Of a DNA stretch of 64,000 nt, positions 36,141 to 48,853 are shown in pieces. Where the stretch lies: assembly GCA_014281115.1 (NCBI GenBank), contig JACONQ010000014.1, positions 2,232,001-2,296,000 on the forward strand. Direction: 5' to 3'. Made by a program: the position numbers and the translations under genes. Each line of letters starts with the position of its first letter. Positions within the stretch are counted from its first letter, which is position 1. Origin of the DNA: Laburnicola sp. R22_1. Lineage: Eukaryota > Ascomycota > Dothideomycetes > Pleosporales > Didymosphaeriaceae. Under the pieces are notes generated by a model that had not been told where the DNA came from, ran no database searches, and saw only the letters and a program-made list of their open reading frames with translations.

Positions 36141-37258
36141 AAGTAGAAGTATAAGACTAGCAGATTAATGCAATAAAGATCTAAAATCTTACCTTATAGA
36201 TTTATACTATAGTGTTCTAAAATCTACTAGCACTAGCTAGAATTATAATAAATTATAAAAAAAACCTCCCTATAAGCGCTTATTAAAATGCTTTAGAAAG
36301 ATCAAGCTCTAATAGAAGTAAGCATAAAGAATCTAGTACGCACCTAATACTAGTCACACCTTAAGAAACCTAAGTATAAAAAGTAAATACCTAAAATATA
36401 GTACTAAGATTAGCAGCTCCTTTTTAATAAGGCTAAGAATTTTAAGCGTCTTAATATAAAAGGTAAGCTTACTATATATAACTTCTTAGACGCGCTAGTA
36501 ATTAAGCTTATACTAAAATAGGCCTAATTAATAAACTAGATTCTTATACAAAATGCTTTGCTTAGTATTAAAGTAATAAATCTCGCTAATATTAGGAAGG
36601 TCTACTCTATACTTATTTAGAAGCACTAGCTTTAAGTATCTAGTAGCAAATTATTAGGTATATTTATAACAATTACTAGTTAAAATAATAATTAGAATAA
36701 GTAAGGTAGTTGTAGCTTAAATAAGAAAGCTTATAAGAAGACTAATAAGTACCCTTATAAATCTAAAAAGTATAAGTAGGATAGTCTTAATTACTAACGC
36801 CTTTAAACTGCTATTACTAGCAAATACCCTAACAGAATACTACTAATCACCCTTACTAAGAAAGAGCGCAAGGGTATTAATAATTATTTAGTATCTTTAT
36901 AATAAAAGGAGCTTTGCGGTAGGATTAAAATAGAAGGCTAAAAATCTACACCTATAGTAAAGAGCTTAACTACTGCTACCTACCTAGGGTTAATAGTTTA
37001 CGGTCTGATTAATCTATTAATTTTTAATAAGCAGCTATAAAAAAACTTAGGAGTATACTTAATAATGTATCCCAGCAATTACCCACTTGTATAGAGTACT
37101 ATTCTTGATAGAGAAGCTATAGTTTATTTTATTAATAATTAATTACTTTTAACACCTAGCTTATTTAAGAAAGCGAGCTTAATCTAGAGTGTTAAAGCTA
37201 AAACTTAGACTTTTCTAATTTTAGAAATAAAAAATTAACTTATAAAAGGTATAACGTA

Positions 37259-39097
37259 TTTTACTACTAAGTGACTCATACTATCGAGTAACCCAAAATC
37301 TCTTAGCGCCACTAACTTAACATTTGGGACAATATGGCTCCACCTACTACTACTTCCTTAATCCATTAAGAGGGAGCAACTAAACTTACCCTATAAGCTA
37401 TTTAATCTAGTCAATTTCAAAGCTATCGCGCTGCTGCCTCTGCATTTAATATTAATTAACAAACCCTTAATTAACGCGTTAACAGAATGGCTGCATAATG
37501 CAATTATATGCTAAATAGCTAGAAGCTTACTGCGGCTAAAGAGTAGACAATTATTTAATATATTCTTAATCTAGATTTGCGAGGATTTGCGCCCTAGCTA
37601 TCTAAGGTGGCAGATATAGCTAATAAACTACTAGCTATATGTGGTGTAGAGCTAGTGAGTAAGCACTAGCCAGAGCGATTTATGGCGCGTTAACTAGAGC
37701 TTAAAACTATATAGAATTAAGTAACGGACTGCTAAAGAATACAATAAGAAAATTCTAAGATAATTAGCGCGTAGTTTTAGCTTGTAGAGGATATAAAGGC
37801 TAAGTATAGTGTAAAAGATAAGAATATATATAACTTTAATAAGACTAGCTTCTAAATAGATATTATTAGGTCTATAAAGATTATTATAGGCTCTAAGCAA
37901 CGTAATTAACTAAATCTAATTTAACTAGGCAATTATAAGTAGGTTACAGTTATACAAAGTATCTACGCTACTAGGTACGCTACTCTGCTCTTTACTATCT
38001 ATAAAGGCCCCGTCTATATCTTAGCGTAGTATAAGGAGGCTAATATACCACATAATTAGAAGCTCTTAGTCTCTAAGAATAGATAGACTAATAATAAGCT
38101 TAGAGTTGCGTAGTTAAAGCACTTTAACGCGTATACTATACTTCGTTAGGTAGGGTTATAGAGGCTGCTTATTCTAGACAGCTATAAGAGCTACTAGTCC
38201 TAGGACTTTAAGGATTAATGCCTAGTTAAAATATTTTAACGCTCTATATACTAGTATATTTATTACACATCCTTTAGCCACTTAATATAGTCTATTTTAC
38301 GCCTCTAAGGCTAAAGTACTTATAGCGTGTTTAAGACTTAGCGCGCTAACGCGTCTACTATATTATTAAAGAAGGCTTCCTCCTAGCTTTTTGCAACGCG
38401 TTTTTTAATATATTTATATTAGATAACTATAAGAAAGCCTTTAAAGCTTTAGGGCTTATTCCTATTAACCTATCTATAGTGCTAGATTACCTTAAGATCT
38501 GCCTATGCACTCTACTAGAAGCACCCCTCTAAAAGACACTATAGTAGACCAGAACACTAAGTAATACGCTTAAATTCAGTTTATAATTAAGGCAAATATA
38601 AGATTCTTACCTATAGTTACCTTTAATAGTAAGAGCTACCTTTACGCAGCTTATTAAAGGCGCTAAATAGATACTTTACTATAACGCGCTATAAGCTGCC
38701 TATATTAAAGAGCTTAAGAAGCAAGTTAAGACCTTAAATAAGTGTAAATTATATAAAAGAAAGCAAGTCTAGCAAGATAATACACTAAAGTATAGTGTAA
38801 TAGTAGATTAGATAGCTACAAGTCTATCTATAGGGGCAAAATTGTCTAAAAAGGCGCGTAGTAGTAGTGTCTTTAGAGAAGCGCCAGCAACTTAACGCCG
38901 CTATAGGAGGTGTAAAGCGACTAGGCACAATACGCGAACTTGTTAGGAGCCTAAAGAGGCATCTTCTAGATTAGATATCACTATTAGTAGGCAGTTTTTA
39001 AATACTATTAATAGTGATAATAGCGATTGCAATGTCTAAGTTAGTGGCGCTAAGAGATTTTAGGTTACTTAGTGGTGTAGATCACTTAGTGATAGAA
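37259..39097 (+). mobile_element. pogo/Fot1-like DNA transposon inside copia copy 1
   Basis: Inverted repeats of about 68 bp start ttttactactaagtga and end with its complement; the innermost part, tctcttagcgccactaac, is identical in both. TA at 37257-37258 and 39098-39099. Length 1839 bp. Copia copy 2 lacks it at the homologous position (about 46050). Confidence 0.88.
37334..39040 (+). pseudogene. Fot1-like pogo transposase, RIP-killed, zinc-knuckle C-terminus
   Basis: Starts MAPPTTTSLIH at 37334. The first 130 codons keep frame with stops at Gln positions (for example RAAASAFNIN-stop-QTLN-stop-RVNRMAA). Helix-turn-helix and CENP-B-like part, ILNLDLRGFAP, then FNKTSF (first Asp lost), LLILDSYKSY (second Asp kept) and a poorly conserved third motif. 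The C-terminus has LKKQVKTLNKCKLYKRK and the CCHC knuckle RRYRRCKATRHNTRTC (first Cys to Tyr), ending ITISRQFLNTINSDNSDCNV at 39040. The tail is shared with 31210-32905, so both belong to one subfamily. Confidence 0.85.
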
Positions 39098-42000
39098 TAC
39101 ATTACTTACTAGTAAGTATAGTATGTATATAAAAGATCTTTTACGTAAGAATATTAAAGTTATTAAAAGTTTTTATATTAATATTATCTTTAAAGCTTAT
39201 CTAAGGAACGTAAGAATCTAGTACCTAAGTTTAGATAGATTATTACGCATAGGAACTCTTACTTAAAATATTATCTTAGTAGAACTAAATAGTGTCTATA
39301 ACCTTACCTTTATTAAATATAAGCTTATTTCCTACTATTCTTTAGCTATAGTAATTAGATAATTATACTATAATCTTCTGCAAGTAAATACTAAGGAACT
39401 CTAGCACCTTTAATTAGGTTATTTAGGCTAATAAGTACTTAAAGCTCTAGTTTAGAACGCGTAAAATATGTGTATCCTTAGCACTTAGAGAAAGGACTAT
39501 TAGTATTATTCTATAATGCATATAATAAGAGTAATCTTTAGACGCCTAAGGAAATAATCTCTAAGACTATTCTACTATATTTCTTAGGATCTATTTAACT
39601 TCCTAGTAGGACAGCTTAGAGAGCTATAGAGCCTAATTATTAAAAAAGAATTTAGCAAAAAGATCTATAATAACAACCTTATATTAAAATCTCTACTAGA
39701 GATTATATAAGTAATAACTAAGTTTAACTAATAGGTAGAAAATAAATACTAGCTTAAAAGTATTATAATTTATTATACTGCTACTCTTCTCTAAAGAAGA
39801 TAATTAGCCTATAAGGACTATATAGACAAATAAGAAATTAAGATTAGCTATACTCTATTATATATGCATAAACTAAATAGAGCACCTAAGTAAGTAGAAT
39901 AAGAAATTATTACTAAAGCTATAAAAATAAGGAAAGCCTAAATCTACTACCTAAAATATAGCCTAAAATTATAAGTGCAGCTACTTACCTCTATAGTAAG
40001 AGCCTAATAGATCTATATACTTTTTAAGCACTAGATAAAGTACTTAAAAATTAGTTTAGGTAGTGTCTCTATTAGTATAAGCCTGCTTAAATATAAGTAT
40101 AGACAGCTAATCTTTATCCTAACTAGAGTAGAATTTACGCCTATAGCTACTAAGCATATTCCCTAAAGAGAGATTAAGTAATAGAGTAGAATAAATAAGG
40201 ATTTAAAGTAAATTTTAAAGGCTATAGTAGATACCTTATTAGTTATAGAGTATTAGATCTCTATAGAATATAGATCCTAGTACTTAATTAGGTAATTACT
40301 ACACGCAATATTATATTTAATAATATATTATTCTATAAGGGTAAAGCTAATTAAAGTATATCCTATAAAGAAGTAGTAAAGATTATTAAAGTCCTACACA
40401 AGGGAGAGATTAATAATCTAGAAGAAGAGTTTGTAAATATTCTTAATCTTCTTACTATATTAAATAAGTAAATAAGTACTAAGCAAATAGAGAATAGTGC
40501 TCCTATTTAGTAATCTAAGAGTATAGCTAGCTAGGCTAGTAATTAAGTAGCTAATAAGACTAATATATAGGCAGCAAGCTTAGCTAGTAAGTAGCTAAAA
40601 ATTTATATAGTTTAAAGACAGTATATAGGGCTTATAACCTCTAAATAGACACTAAAGCTAGGCAATCTAGGGCACAATTAATTAAGAAATTATAGGGAGA
40701 CTAATAACTACTAGAGTATATACTAATTTAGGCAAGCTAGCCTATTAGATTCTAAAGAGCGTTCTCTCTAAAGTGTAGAATCTAAAAGCTCTATATCTGC
40801 CTTTTAATCTAGTTCTAGAAGCTTAACTACGCTAGAGAAAGTAGATAACTTACTAGTAAGCTAAAGGCAAAGGCAAAATTAAGCATTTATAAGATTAAGT
40901 AAAAGACTCTAAGATAATAACACAAATACGCGTGTTTAGAACTATTTGCCTTTTTAAAGATAAAGAAACTATAATTAATATAATAATACTACTAATTAGC
41001 TAGGAGGTAAATTAGGTATATATACACTAATCGCTAGACATATAATAAAAGATCTTTAAGATAATTTTTTATACATATATATTCTAGAAGTATAGAAAGT
41101 CTAGGATAAGTACTAAAAGTATACTATAATAAATTCCATAGTTGCTATAGTAATGCTTAAAAAAATACTAAAGGTATTACCTTTTACTTATTTATATAGA
41201 GATAAGCTGCTAAAGCTACCTATCTTATAGAAACATCTTACTAATTATCCACTTAGAAAGCTCTTTAAGTAAGCCTTCTATATTAAAATTGCTATACTTA
41301 AAAAGAAAGGAATCTAGATAGTAATTAATTAAGCACAAGCTACTAGACAACTGCTTCTATTAAAATAGATTTAGACCTACAAGTTTAATTAAAATAGGTG
41401 CTTTCTAAAGTATAAGGCTTAAATTATTATAAGAGGTAATCCCTAGGTTAAGGACTTGCTATAGTTAACCTACACAGCAACACTTATAGTATAGTTATTT
41501 AGAACTATAATAGTAATTATAGTAGAATATAATTTAGAAATTATTTAATATAATATAGTAGAAGCATTCTTAAACACTTATATTATAGCTAATAACCTAG
41601 TTATCTATAAGCTTCTAGATAGGTTTAAGTAATATAGTAAGTGCGTATCCCTTAATTAAGCTTTATATAGATTAAGAGACTTAGCACTACTCTAGTATAA
41701 AGAGTTTTTAGAATTGCTAAGATCTATAGAACTTATAGCCTTAAAAAAGAACCTTATTTATTTATAAGTAAAGGTCGCAAAACCTTAATACTTTTTTATA
41801 TTAATAATATACTTCTAATCTTTAATAAAGCTTATAAAATAGAAGTATAGAAGCTCTAGAGCTATATTAAAGTAAAATTAAAAATTAAAAACTATAGACT
41901 AGTTAAATAGTTTCTAGGCGTTTAAGTAATCTAAGATTATAAGAATAGAATAATTACATTTATTTATAATACTTATATTAATAAAATTATTACGAAGATT

Positions 42001-42793
42001 AATCTTAAAGATAGTAGGAGCTTTCCTATAACATCTCTTCTATTAAAAGAGCTTATAAAGAATATAGGAGAAGCAACTAAGTAGAAAATTAAGAGCTACT
42101 AGGAACGTATTAGATTAATACTATATATAGCAATTATACTTGGGCCTAATATTACGTTTTCTATTTTAAAGCTTTTACACTTCCTAATAAATTTAAGTAA
42201 ATAATATTTTGCTATTGTTAATTAAGTAATTATATATATTTAAAGAACGCGCTAGTAATCTATTTAGTATAGCTAATATAATAGACCTAATTGTATAATT
42301 TGTAGCAATACTTTATTTATAAATAATTTAGAAACTTAGAGATTATCTTATAGATATATAGTTATACTCTATAGTAAAGTAATACTCTAAAAGGCTACTT
42401 ATTAGAGTATAGTTACAACTTCTACTACTATAGCTAAGCTACTTACACTTAAGTATATAAGTAAAGAAGTAATAGCACTAAAATAGTTCTTTTAGAAACT
42501 TAAGCTTAATTTAGGATATATATATAATATTTTTATAATAATTAATAAACAATTAAACTAGTAATTAGGAAGAATAAGCGTATTAACATTTATCTGCGCT
42601 ATATTAATATCTAGAATATGTGGCTATATTAGGAATATATAAAAGGATTATTCAAATTACCTACCTAAAAATAAGTAATATGCTAGCAGACAGACTTATA
42701 AAGACGCATACTTAATAGTAGTTTACTTACTTTAAAGATCTTCTAAATCTTAAGAATATAAGTAGGATTATTATAAAAAAGTATAAGTTATAA

Positions 42794-45569
42794 ACTAATT
42801 ATAAATTTAAGCTCTATAACGCTACTACCTATTTAGTAGACCTAGGTAAACAGGATTCTAATATAAGACTAGATAAACGCAAACCAACACCTATTATATG
42901 CAATTTAAGAAAATCCAAACAATTACTTCTTTAAAAAAAGATTAAACAACTTCTTAAGAAGCTTATACTAATTTTTAATTATAATAATCTAATAAGTTAA
43001 TAAGATATTGTAAGCAGCTATATAATACTTAGGGCTATACTAGTCTAAATTAGTCTAGCTTTAGTAGGAAGCGGTATTTAGATTTAGTAGCTTCTTTATT
43101 ATTAAAAAAGGAGAAGATCCTTTTAGCAAACCTATATAAGTATTATTATTAGGGTTAGTGCGTATAGGCTATAATTAGAGCTACTTAATAAATAGTGCAG
43201 TATTTGTAAATAGATTATTAGCTAAATTAGAGCTAGTAGCTAGAGTATCTAAACAATTAATACTATGTTAGAAAAACTCCTATAGTAGAGATAAGGAAAC
43301 TTATAAGCAGCTTAAGAACTATATCTACTACTCTAGTAAGCGAAACTAGCAGTCCTAGAGCAATTAAAAGGGCTAAGAAATTAATTACTAAGTAATAAAG
43401 CGTGCTAACTCGTACAATTCTAATAATTTATACTATATAATCTAAATAGCCCTACTAGATTGTATAGCTTTAGAGTAGAAAATTAAGTCTAAGCTAGTTA
43501 CTAATTATTAGATAAAGTATAATACTTAAGTTGTCCTTTAAGACTATTAGTGGGAGCACTAGTATCCACTATTTAGGAGCCTTAATAATTAGCTACTAGC
43601 TATTTAGAATTAATATTTAAGAAGCTGCTAAGTAAGGAACTATAATTAGAACTAACTAAATAACCCTAATTCTTTTAACTAGCAACAATCTTATTCTATA
43701 AAAGAGTAATAAACTTAGTTAGATTAATAATCTTTTGCCTTAAGGATATTTCTAATCCTTACTTAAGCTAAGTAGCTAATATACTAGACTAACTCGTTAA
43801 GTCTAAAATACGCATAGTAAGCTTCTCTAAAGAAGAATACTATATAAGACTAACTAAAGTAAATTAAGCACTATTTAAAAAAGTATAAAGCTTGCTTATA
43901 GTAGAAGTATTAGTATTACGCTTTAAGGAGTTACTAGTTTTATAAGTAATTTTATTCTTTACTAAGTATACCTTAGCAATGTAGTATAGGTAAAGCAAAT
44001 TTCTACTAATAGGAACCTAAGTACACTATTACTTATTAATTATAACCTTAGGGCTGGACTAATTAGAATATTAATTAATTAGCTAATTTACTATTATATA
44101 ATCTTACTACACAGCTAGACTAGTGTAAGCAGCACTATACTAAGAATTCTAACTAGATAGATTATAATTAAGTATTAATATAGGATAACTTATATTATAA
44201 GTTAGAAGTGCTTGCTTAGTAGAATCTAGTTAAGTAAGATTAATTAGACTAATAGGGATATCCTTAGCCTAAATAGGAGCGCTAAAACCTTCTAAGAAAG
44301 ACTAGTAATTGTTACCCTTAGTTAAGAGCGGAGTAAGAGATAGAGCACTACCTTTGTTTATCTTCTTTTGACTTAAATATATCTTTAAGCGTTCTTTAAG
44401 GCTCTTAATACGATTAATATAAAAAGATTACTACTATAAAGATTAACAATTAACTAACTAAATACACACAATTATATATTAAAGTGTTATTTGCCTAATA
44501 CTAAATAAATCTATAAACCTTATCTTTAAGCTCTTTAGGCCTTAAAAATATTAGTAAAGAAGGATTACTAAAGACAATTAGGTTTTTATATAATAGCTTA
44601 TATATATATCTAAATGCGTAATAATACTATTAGGTGTTTAAGCGTTTAGTTAATGCATTTTTAAAATATCTACTATCTAAGCTATTAAAGAGACAAAATC
44701 TAAGGCATATAATATATAGATACCTATGCTTAGGGCTATATAATTAATTAGAGCTAAACTAAGCTTATCTTTCTTAATCTTCTTATGTTTAGAAGTTTTA
44801 GGCTTGTTCTTAGACTTAGAGCCGCTTAAAGAAGCAGCTTTAGAGGGATTCTAATTAGTATTCTTTAATTATAGAGACTTGTTATGGTTTTTTTTTCGAC
44901 TAAGGAGTTTCTAATAAAAATATTACAATAATAGCAGATATCCCTCCTACTATTGTATACACAGAAAAGCGTTTTAAGGTATTGACAAAAAGGGTTTAAG
45001 ACTTCTTATAAGATTAGGAAGAGTTCCTAATAGGCTTAGAACGCTTAGATAATTAGAATTAATTATACTTTTAGGTTTTTGCCTTTTTTATAATCTCTTC
45101 TTTAGAGGATTAGGAGTAATCTTACTAGAAGTTTTATTTAATACGTAGTTAGAGCGGCGCATTATAAGTTAATTAACTTAATCTTATATCTCTTTTGCCT
45201 CCTATTTATACTTCTCTTAAATAAGCTTTATTTAAAACTTTATAGACGCGTTAATTAATATATTTTATATATACTAGTTAGTAGTCTATAATTATTAAAG
45301 TAAGAAATAGGAGATAGGAATAATTAACTTACTCCTAGAGAAAACTTAACTAAAGAAACTAAGCAAAGAAATAGATAGTAGATCAGCAGAGTTTTATTAT
45401 TAATAAAGGACTATTATAGGCTTAAATAACTACAAACACTTAAATTGCGCTATAGCAACTAATTCATTACTTACCTAAGTACTTAATTCGCAAGCTAATT
45501 AGAGATAGAATTATTCTAAGCCTTATTATATAAGTAGGCGCGCTGCTTACGCAGCCTATCTAAGGAGTA
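42794..45569 (-). other. Post-pol region of copia copy 1 with an antisense open reading
   Basis: About 2.8 kb lies between the end of pol and the middle LTR, unusually long for copia. Its first 1.15 kb is also present after pol in copy 2 (50670-51818). On the minus strand from about 44900 to 43050 one frame is comparatively open: a basic start (SGSKSKNKPKTSKHKKIKKD, about 44830-44770), then LALINYIALSIGIYI, a Ser/Thr/Asn-rich middle (about 44340-44000) and ALLIALGLLVSLTRVVDI (about 43360). Stops can be read as Gln. RIP removes TGA from both strands, so openness alone is weak evidence. Function unknown. Confidence 0.4.
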
Positions 45570-45755
45570 TATTGCGAAAATAAGGCTCTAACTAGGTGCA
45601 ATTACATGCCTATAATTATATAAGCAGTACTACTTTAGCCCTACTTCTTTTCTATAAGCGTATATATAATCTAGCCCTTTGACTTCCTTTCTTATGTAGC
45701 AATCTTATCTAATTCGCTCACTAAATCTAAGATTCCAACTCGTTTTCCTTTAACA
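45570..45755 (+). repeat. Middle copia LTR (186 bp) shared by copies 1 and 2
   Basis: Starts tattgcgaaaataaggctct (original TG now TA) and ends cctttaaca. It is the uninterrupted version of the LTR at 33418-35647. Copia internal sequence homologous to 36960 onward follows at once, without primer-binding site or gag. Confidence 0.75.
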
Positions 45756-48700
45756 GAAACTTAACTACTTCTACCTACCTAGGGTTAATAGTTTACGCTC
45801 TAATTAATCTATTAGTCTTTAATAAGCAGCCATAGGAGAGCTTAGAGGTGTACTTAATAATATATTCTAGCAATTACCCACTTATACAAAGTACTATTCT
45901 TAATAAAGGAGCTATAGTTTATCTTATTAATAATTAATTACTTTTAATATCTAGTTTATTTAAGAAAGTAAGCTTAATTTAGAGTATTAAAGCTAGAGCT
46001 TAGGCTCTTCTACTTTTAGAAATAAAGGATTAACTAATAAAGAGTATACTTATTAGTAAGTATAGTGCGCGCATAGAAAATCTTTTACTTAAGAATATTA
46101 AGGTTATAAAGGTTTTTATGTTAATATTATCTCTAAACCTTATCTAAGAAAGGTAGAAATCTAGTACCTAGATTTAAATAAATTATTATATATAGGAACT
46201 CTCTCTTAAAATATTATTTTAGTAGAACTAAATAGTATTTATAATCTTACCTTTATTGAATGTAAGTCTTTCTCCTACTATTCTTTAGCTATAGTAATTA
46301 AATAATTATACTACAATCTTCTACAAGTAGACACTAAGGAACTCTAGTACTTTTAATTAGGTTATTTAGGCTAATAAGCACTTTAAGCTCTAGATTAGAA
46401 TACGCAAAATATGCGTATTCTTAGTACTTACAAAAAACTATTAGTATTATTCTATTACGCATATAATAAGAGTAATGTCTAGACGCCTAAATGAATAATT
46501 TCTAAGACTATTTTATTATATTTTATAGAATCTATTTAACTTTCTAGTAGAATAGCTTAGAGAGCTATAGAGCATAATTATTAAAAAGAATTTAGCAGAA
46601 AAATTTATAATAATAACCTTATATTAAAATTTCTACTAGAGATTATATAAGTAATAACTAAGCTTAACTAATAGGTAGAAAATAAATATAAGCTTAAAGT
46701 TATTATAATCTATTAGAATAATAATACTACTACTTCTCTCTAAAGAGGACAATTAGCCTATAAGAACTATATAGACAAATAAAAAATCATGATTAGTTAT
46801 ACCCTATTATATATATACAAACTAAATAAAGGACCTAAGTAAGTAAGGTAAAAGATTATTACTAAGGCTATAAAAATAAGGGAAAGCGCAAATCTACTAC
46901 CTAAAATTTAGCCTAAAATTATAAGTGCAGCTACTTACCTCTATAGTAAGAGCCTAACAGCTCCATATACTTTTTAAGCACTAGATAAAGTACTTAAAAA
47001 TTAGTTTAGGTAGTATTTCTATTAGTATAAGCCTACTTAAATATAAGCACAGATAGCCAATCTTTATTCTAATTAGAGTAGAATTTACGCCTATAGCTAC
47101 TAAGCATATCCTCTAAAAAGAGATTAAGTAGTGAGGTAGGATAAATAAGAATTTAAAGTAAATTCTAGAAGCTATATTAGATACCTTATTAGGTATAAAA
47201 TATTAAATCTCTATAAGATATAGATTCTAGTGCTTAATTAAGCAATTACTACGCGCAATATTACATTTAATAAAATATTATTCTATAAGGGCGAAGCTAA
47301 TTAAGCCATACCCTATATAAAAGTAGTAAAGATTATTAAAGTTCTATATAAAGGGAGGATTAATAATCTAGAAGAAAGGTTTATAGATATTCTTAATCTT
47401 CTTACTATACTAAATAAGTAAGCAAGTACTAAGCAAATAGAGAATAGTGCTCCTATTTAGTAATCTAAGAGTATAGCTAGCTAGGCTAGTAATTAAGTAG
47501 CTAATAAAACTAATATATAGGTAGCAAGCTTACCTAGCAAGTAGCTAAGAATTTATATAGTTTAAAATAAGTATATAGGGCTTATAACCCCTAACTAGAT
47601 ACTAAAGCTAGACAATCTAGGGCATAATTAGTTAAGGAATTATAAAGAGACTAATAGCTACTAGAGTATATACTAATTTAGACAAGCTAGGCTATTAAAT
47701 CCTAAAAAGTATTTTCTCTAAAGTATAGAGCCTAAGAGCTTTATAAACTGCCTTTTAATCTAGCCCTAGAGGCTTAACTGCGCTAGAAAAAGCAGATAAT
47801 CTACTAGTAAGCTAAAGATAAAGGCAAAATTAAGTATTTATAAGATTAAGTAAAAAATTCTAAGGTAACAATATAGACACACGCGTTTAGAACTATTTAC
47901 CTCTTTAAAAATAAAATGATTATAATTAATATAATAATACTACTAATTAGCTAGAGGGTAGATTAGTTATATATACACTAATTACTAGATATATAACAAG
48001 ACATTTTTGAGATAATTTTCTATATATATCCTAAAAGTATAGGAAGTCTAGAATAAGCACTAAAAGTACACTATAATAAATTCTATAGTTGCTATAGTAA
48101 TGCTTAAAAGATACTAAAGACATTACCTCCTACTTATTTATATAGAGATAAGCTGCTAAAGCTGGCTATTTTATAGAAATATCTTACTAATTATTTACTT
48201 AGAAAGCTCTTTAAGTAAGCCTCCTATATTAAGATTATTATACTTAAGACGAAAGAAATTTAGATTGTAATTAATTAAGTATAAGCTACTAAATAACCAC
48301 TTCTATTAAAGTAGGTTTAGACCTACAAGTTTAATTAAAATAAGTACTTTCTAAAGTATAAAGCTTAAATTATTATAAGAGGTAATCTTTAAGTTAAGGA
48401 CTTGCTATAGTTAACCTACGCAGCAACACTTATAGTATATTTATTTAGAACTATGATAGTAAGTATAGCATAATACAATCTAAAGATTATTTAATATAAT
48501 ATAGTAGAAGTATTCTTAAATACTTATATTATAGCTAATACTTATATTATAGCTAATACCCTAGTTATCTATAAGCTTCTAGATAGGTTTAAGTAATATA
48601 GTAAGTATATGTCCCTTAATTAAGCTCTATATAGATTAAGAGACTTAGCACTACTCTAGTATAAAGAGTTCTTAGAATTACTAAGATCTATAGGACTTAT

Positions 48701-48853
48701 AGCCTTACAAAAAGAATCTTATTTATTTATAAGCAAAAATCGCAAAACCTTAGTACTCTTCTATATTAATAATATACTTTTAATCTTTACTAAAGCTTAT
48801 AAAGTAGAGGTATAGAAGCTATAGAGCTATATTAAAGCAAAATATAAGATTAA

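Larger units (their letters stand above)
35648..42793 (+). pseudogene. copia gag-pol, RIP-killed (interrupted 37259-39097)
   Basis: Recognisable parts: a gag-like region (about 36440-36900, QNNNQNKQG and NKKAYKKTNKYPYKSKKYK), the protease start near STILDREAIVYFINN (about 37100), an integrase region after the pogo gap, and reverse transcriptase. In the latter, IIRGNPQVKDL (about 41430), a DLEII-like block and YINNILLIF appear; the last stands where relatives have YVDDILL, so both catalytic Asp became Asn (about 41797). RNase H (TSTTIAKLLTLKYISKEVIALK, about 42415) and a C-terminus NMLADRLIKTHT follow; the frame ends in RYKL at the TAA at 42791. Copy 2 at 45756-50669 reads the same protein without the pogo. 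Confidence 0.75.
33418..45755 (+). mobile_element. Ty1/copia retrotransposon copy 1 (LTR to LTR, with nested insertions)
   Basis: Bounded by the LTR at 33418-35647 and the LTR at 45570-45755. It contains a primer-binding-site-like sequence, degraded gag-pol and a long post-pol region, and is interrupted by pogo elements at 33743-35583 and 37259-39097. The expected target duplication is not found at the right end, because copia sequence continues directly beyond the middle LTR. Confidence 0.65.

Noticed and set aside
37694..37900. Minus-strand open frame of 68 residues.
   Set aside because: Antisense to the Fot1-like transposase, which has clear domain motifs on the plus strand.
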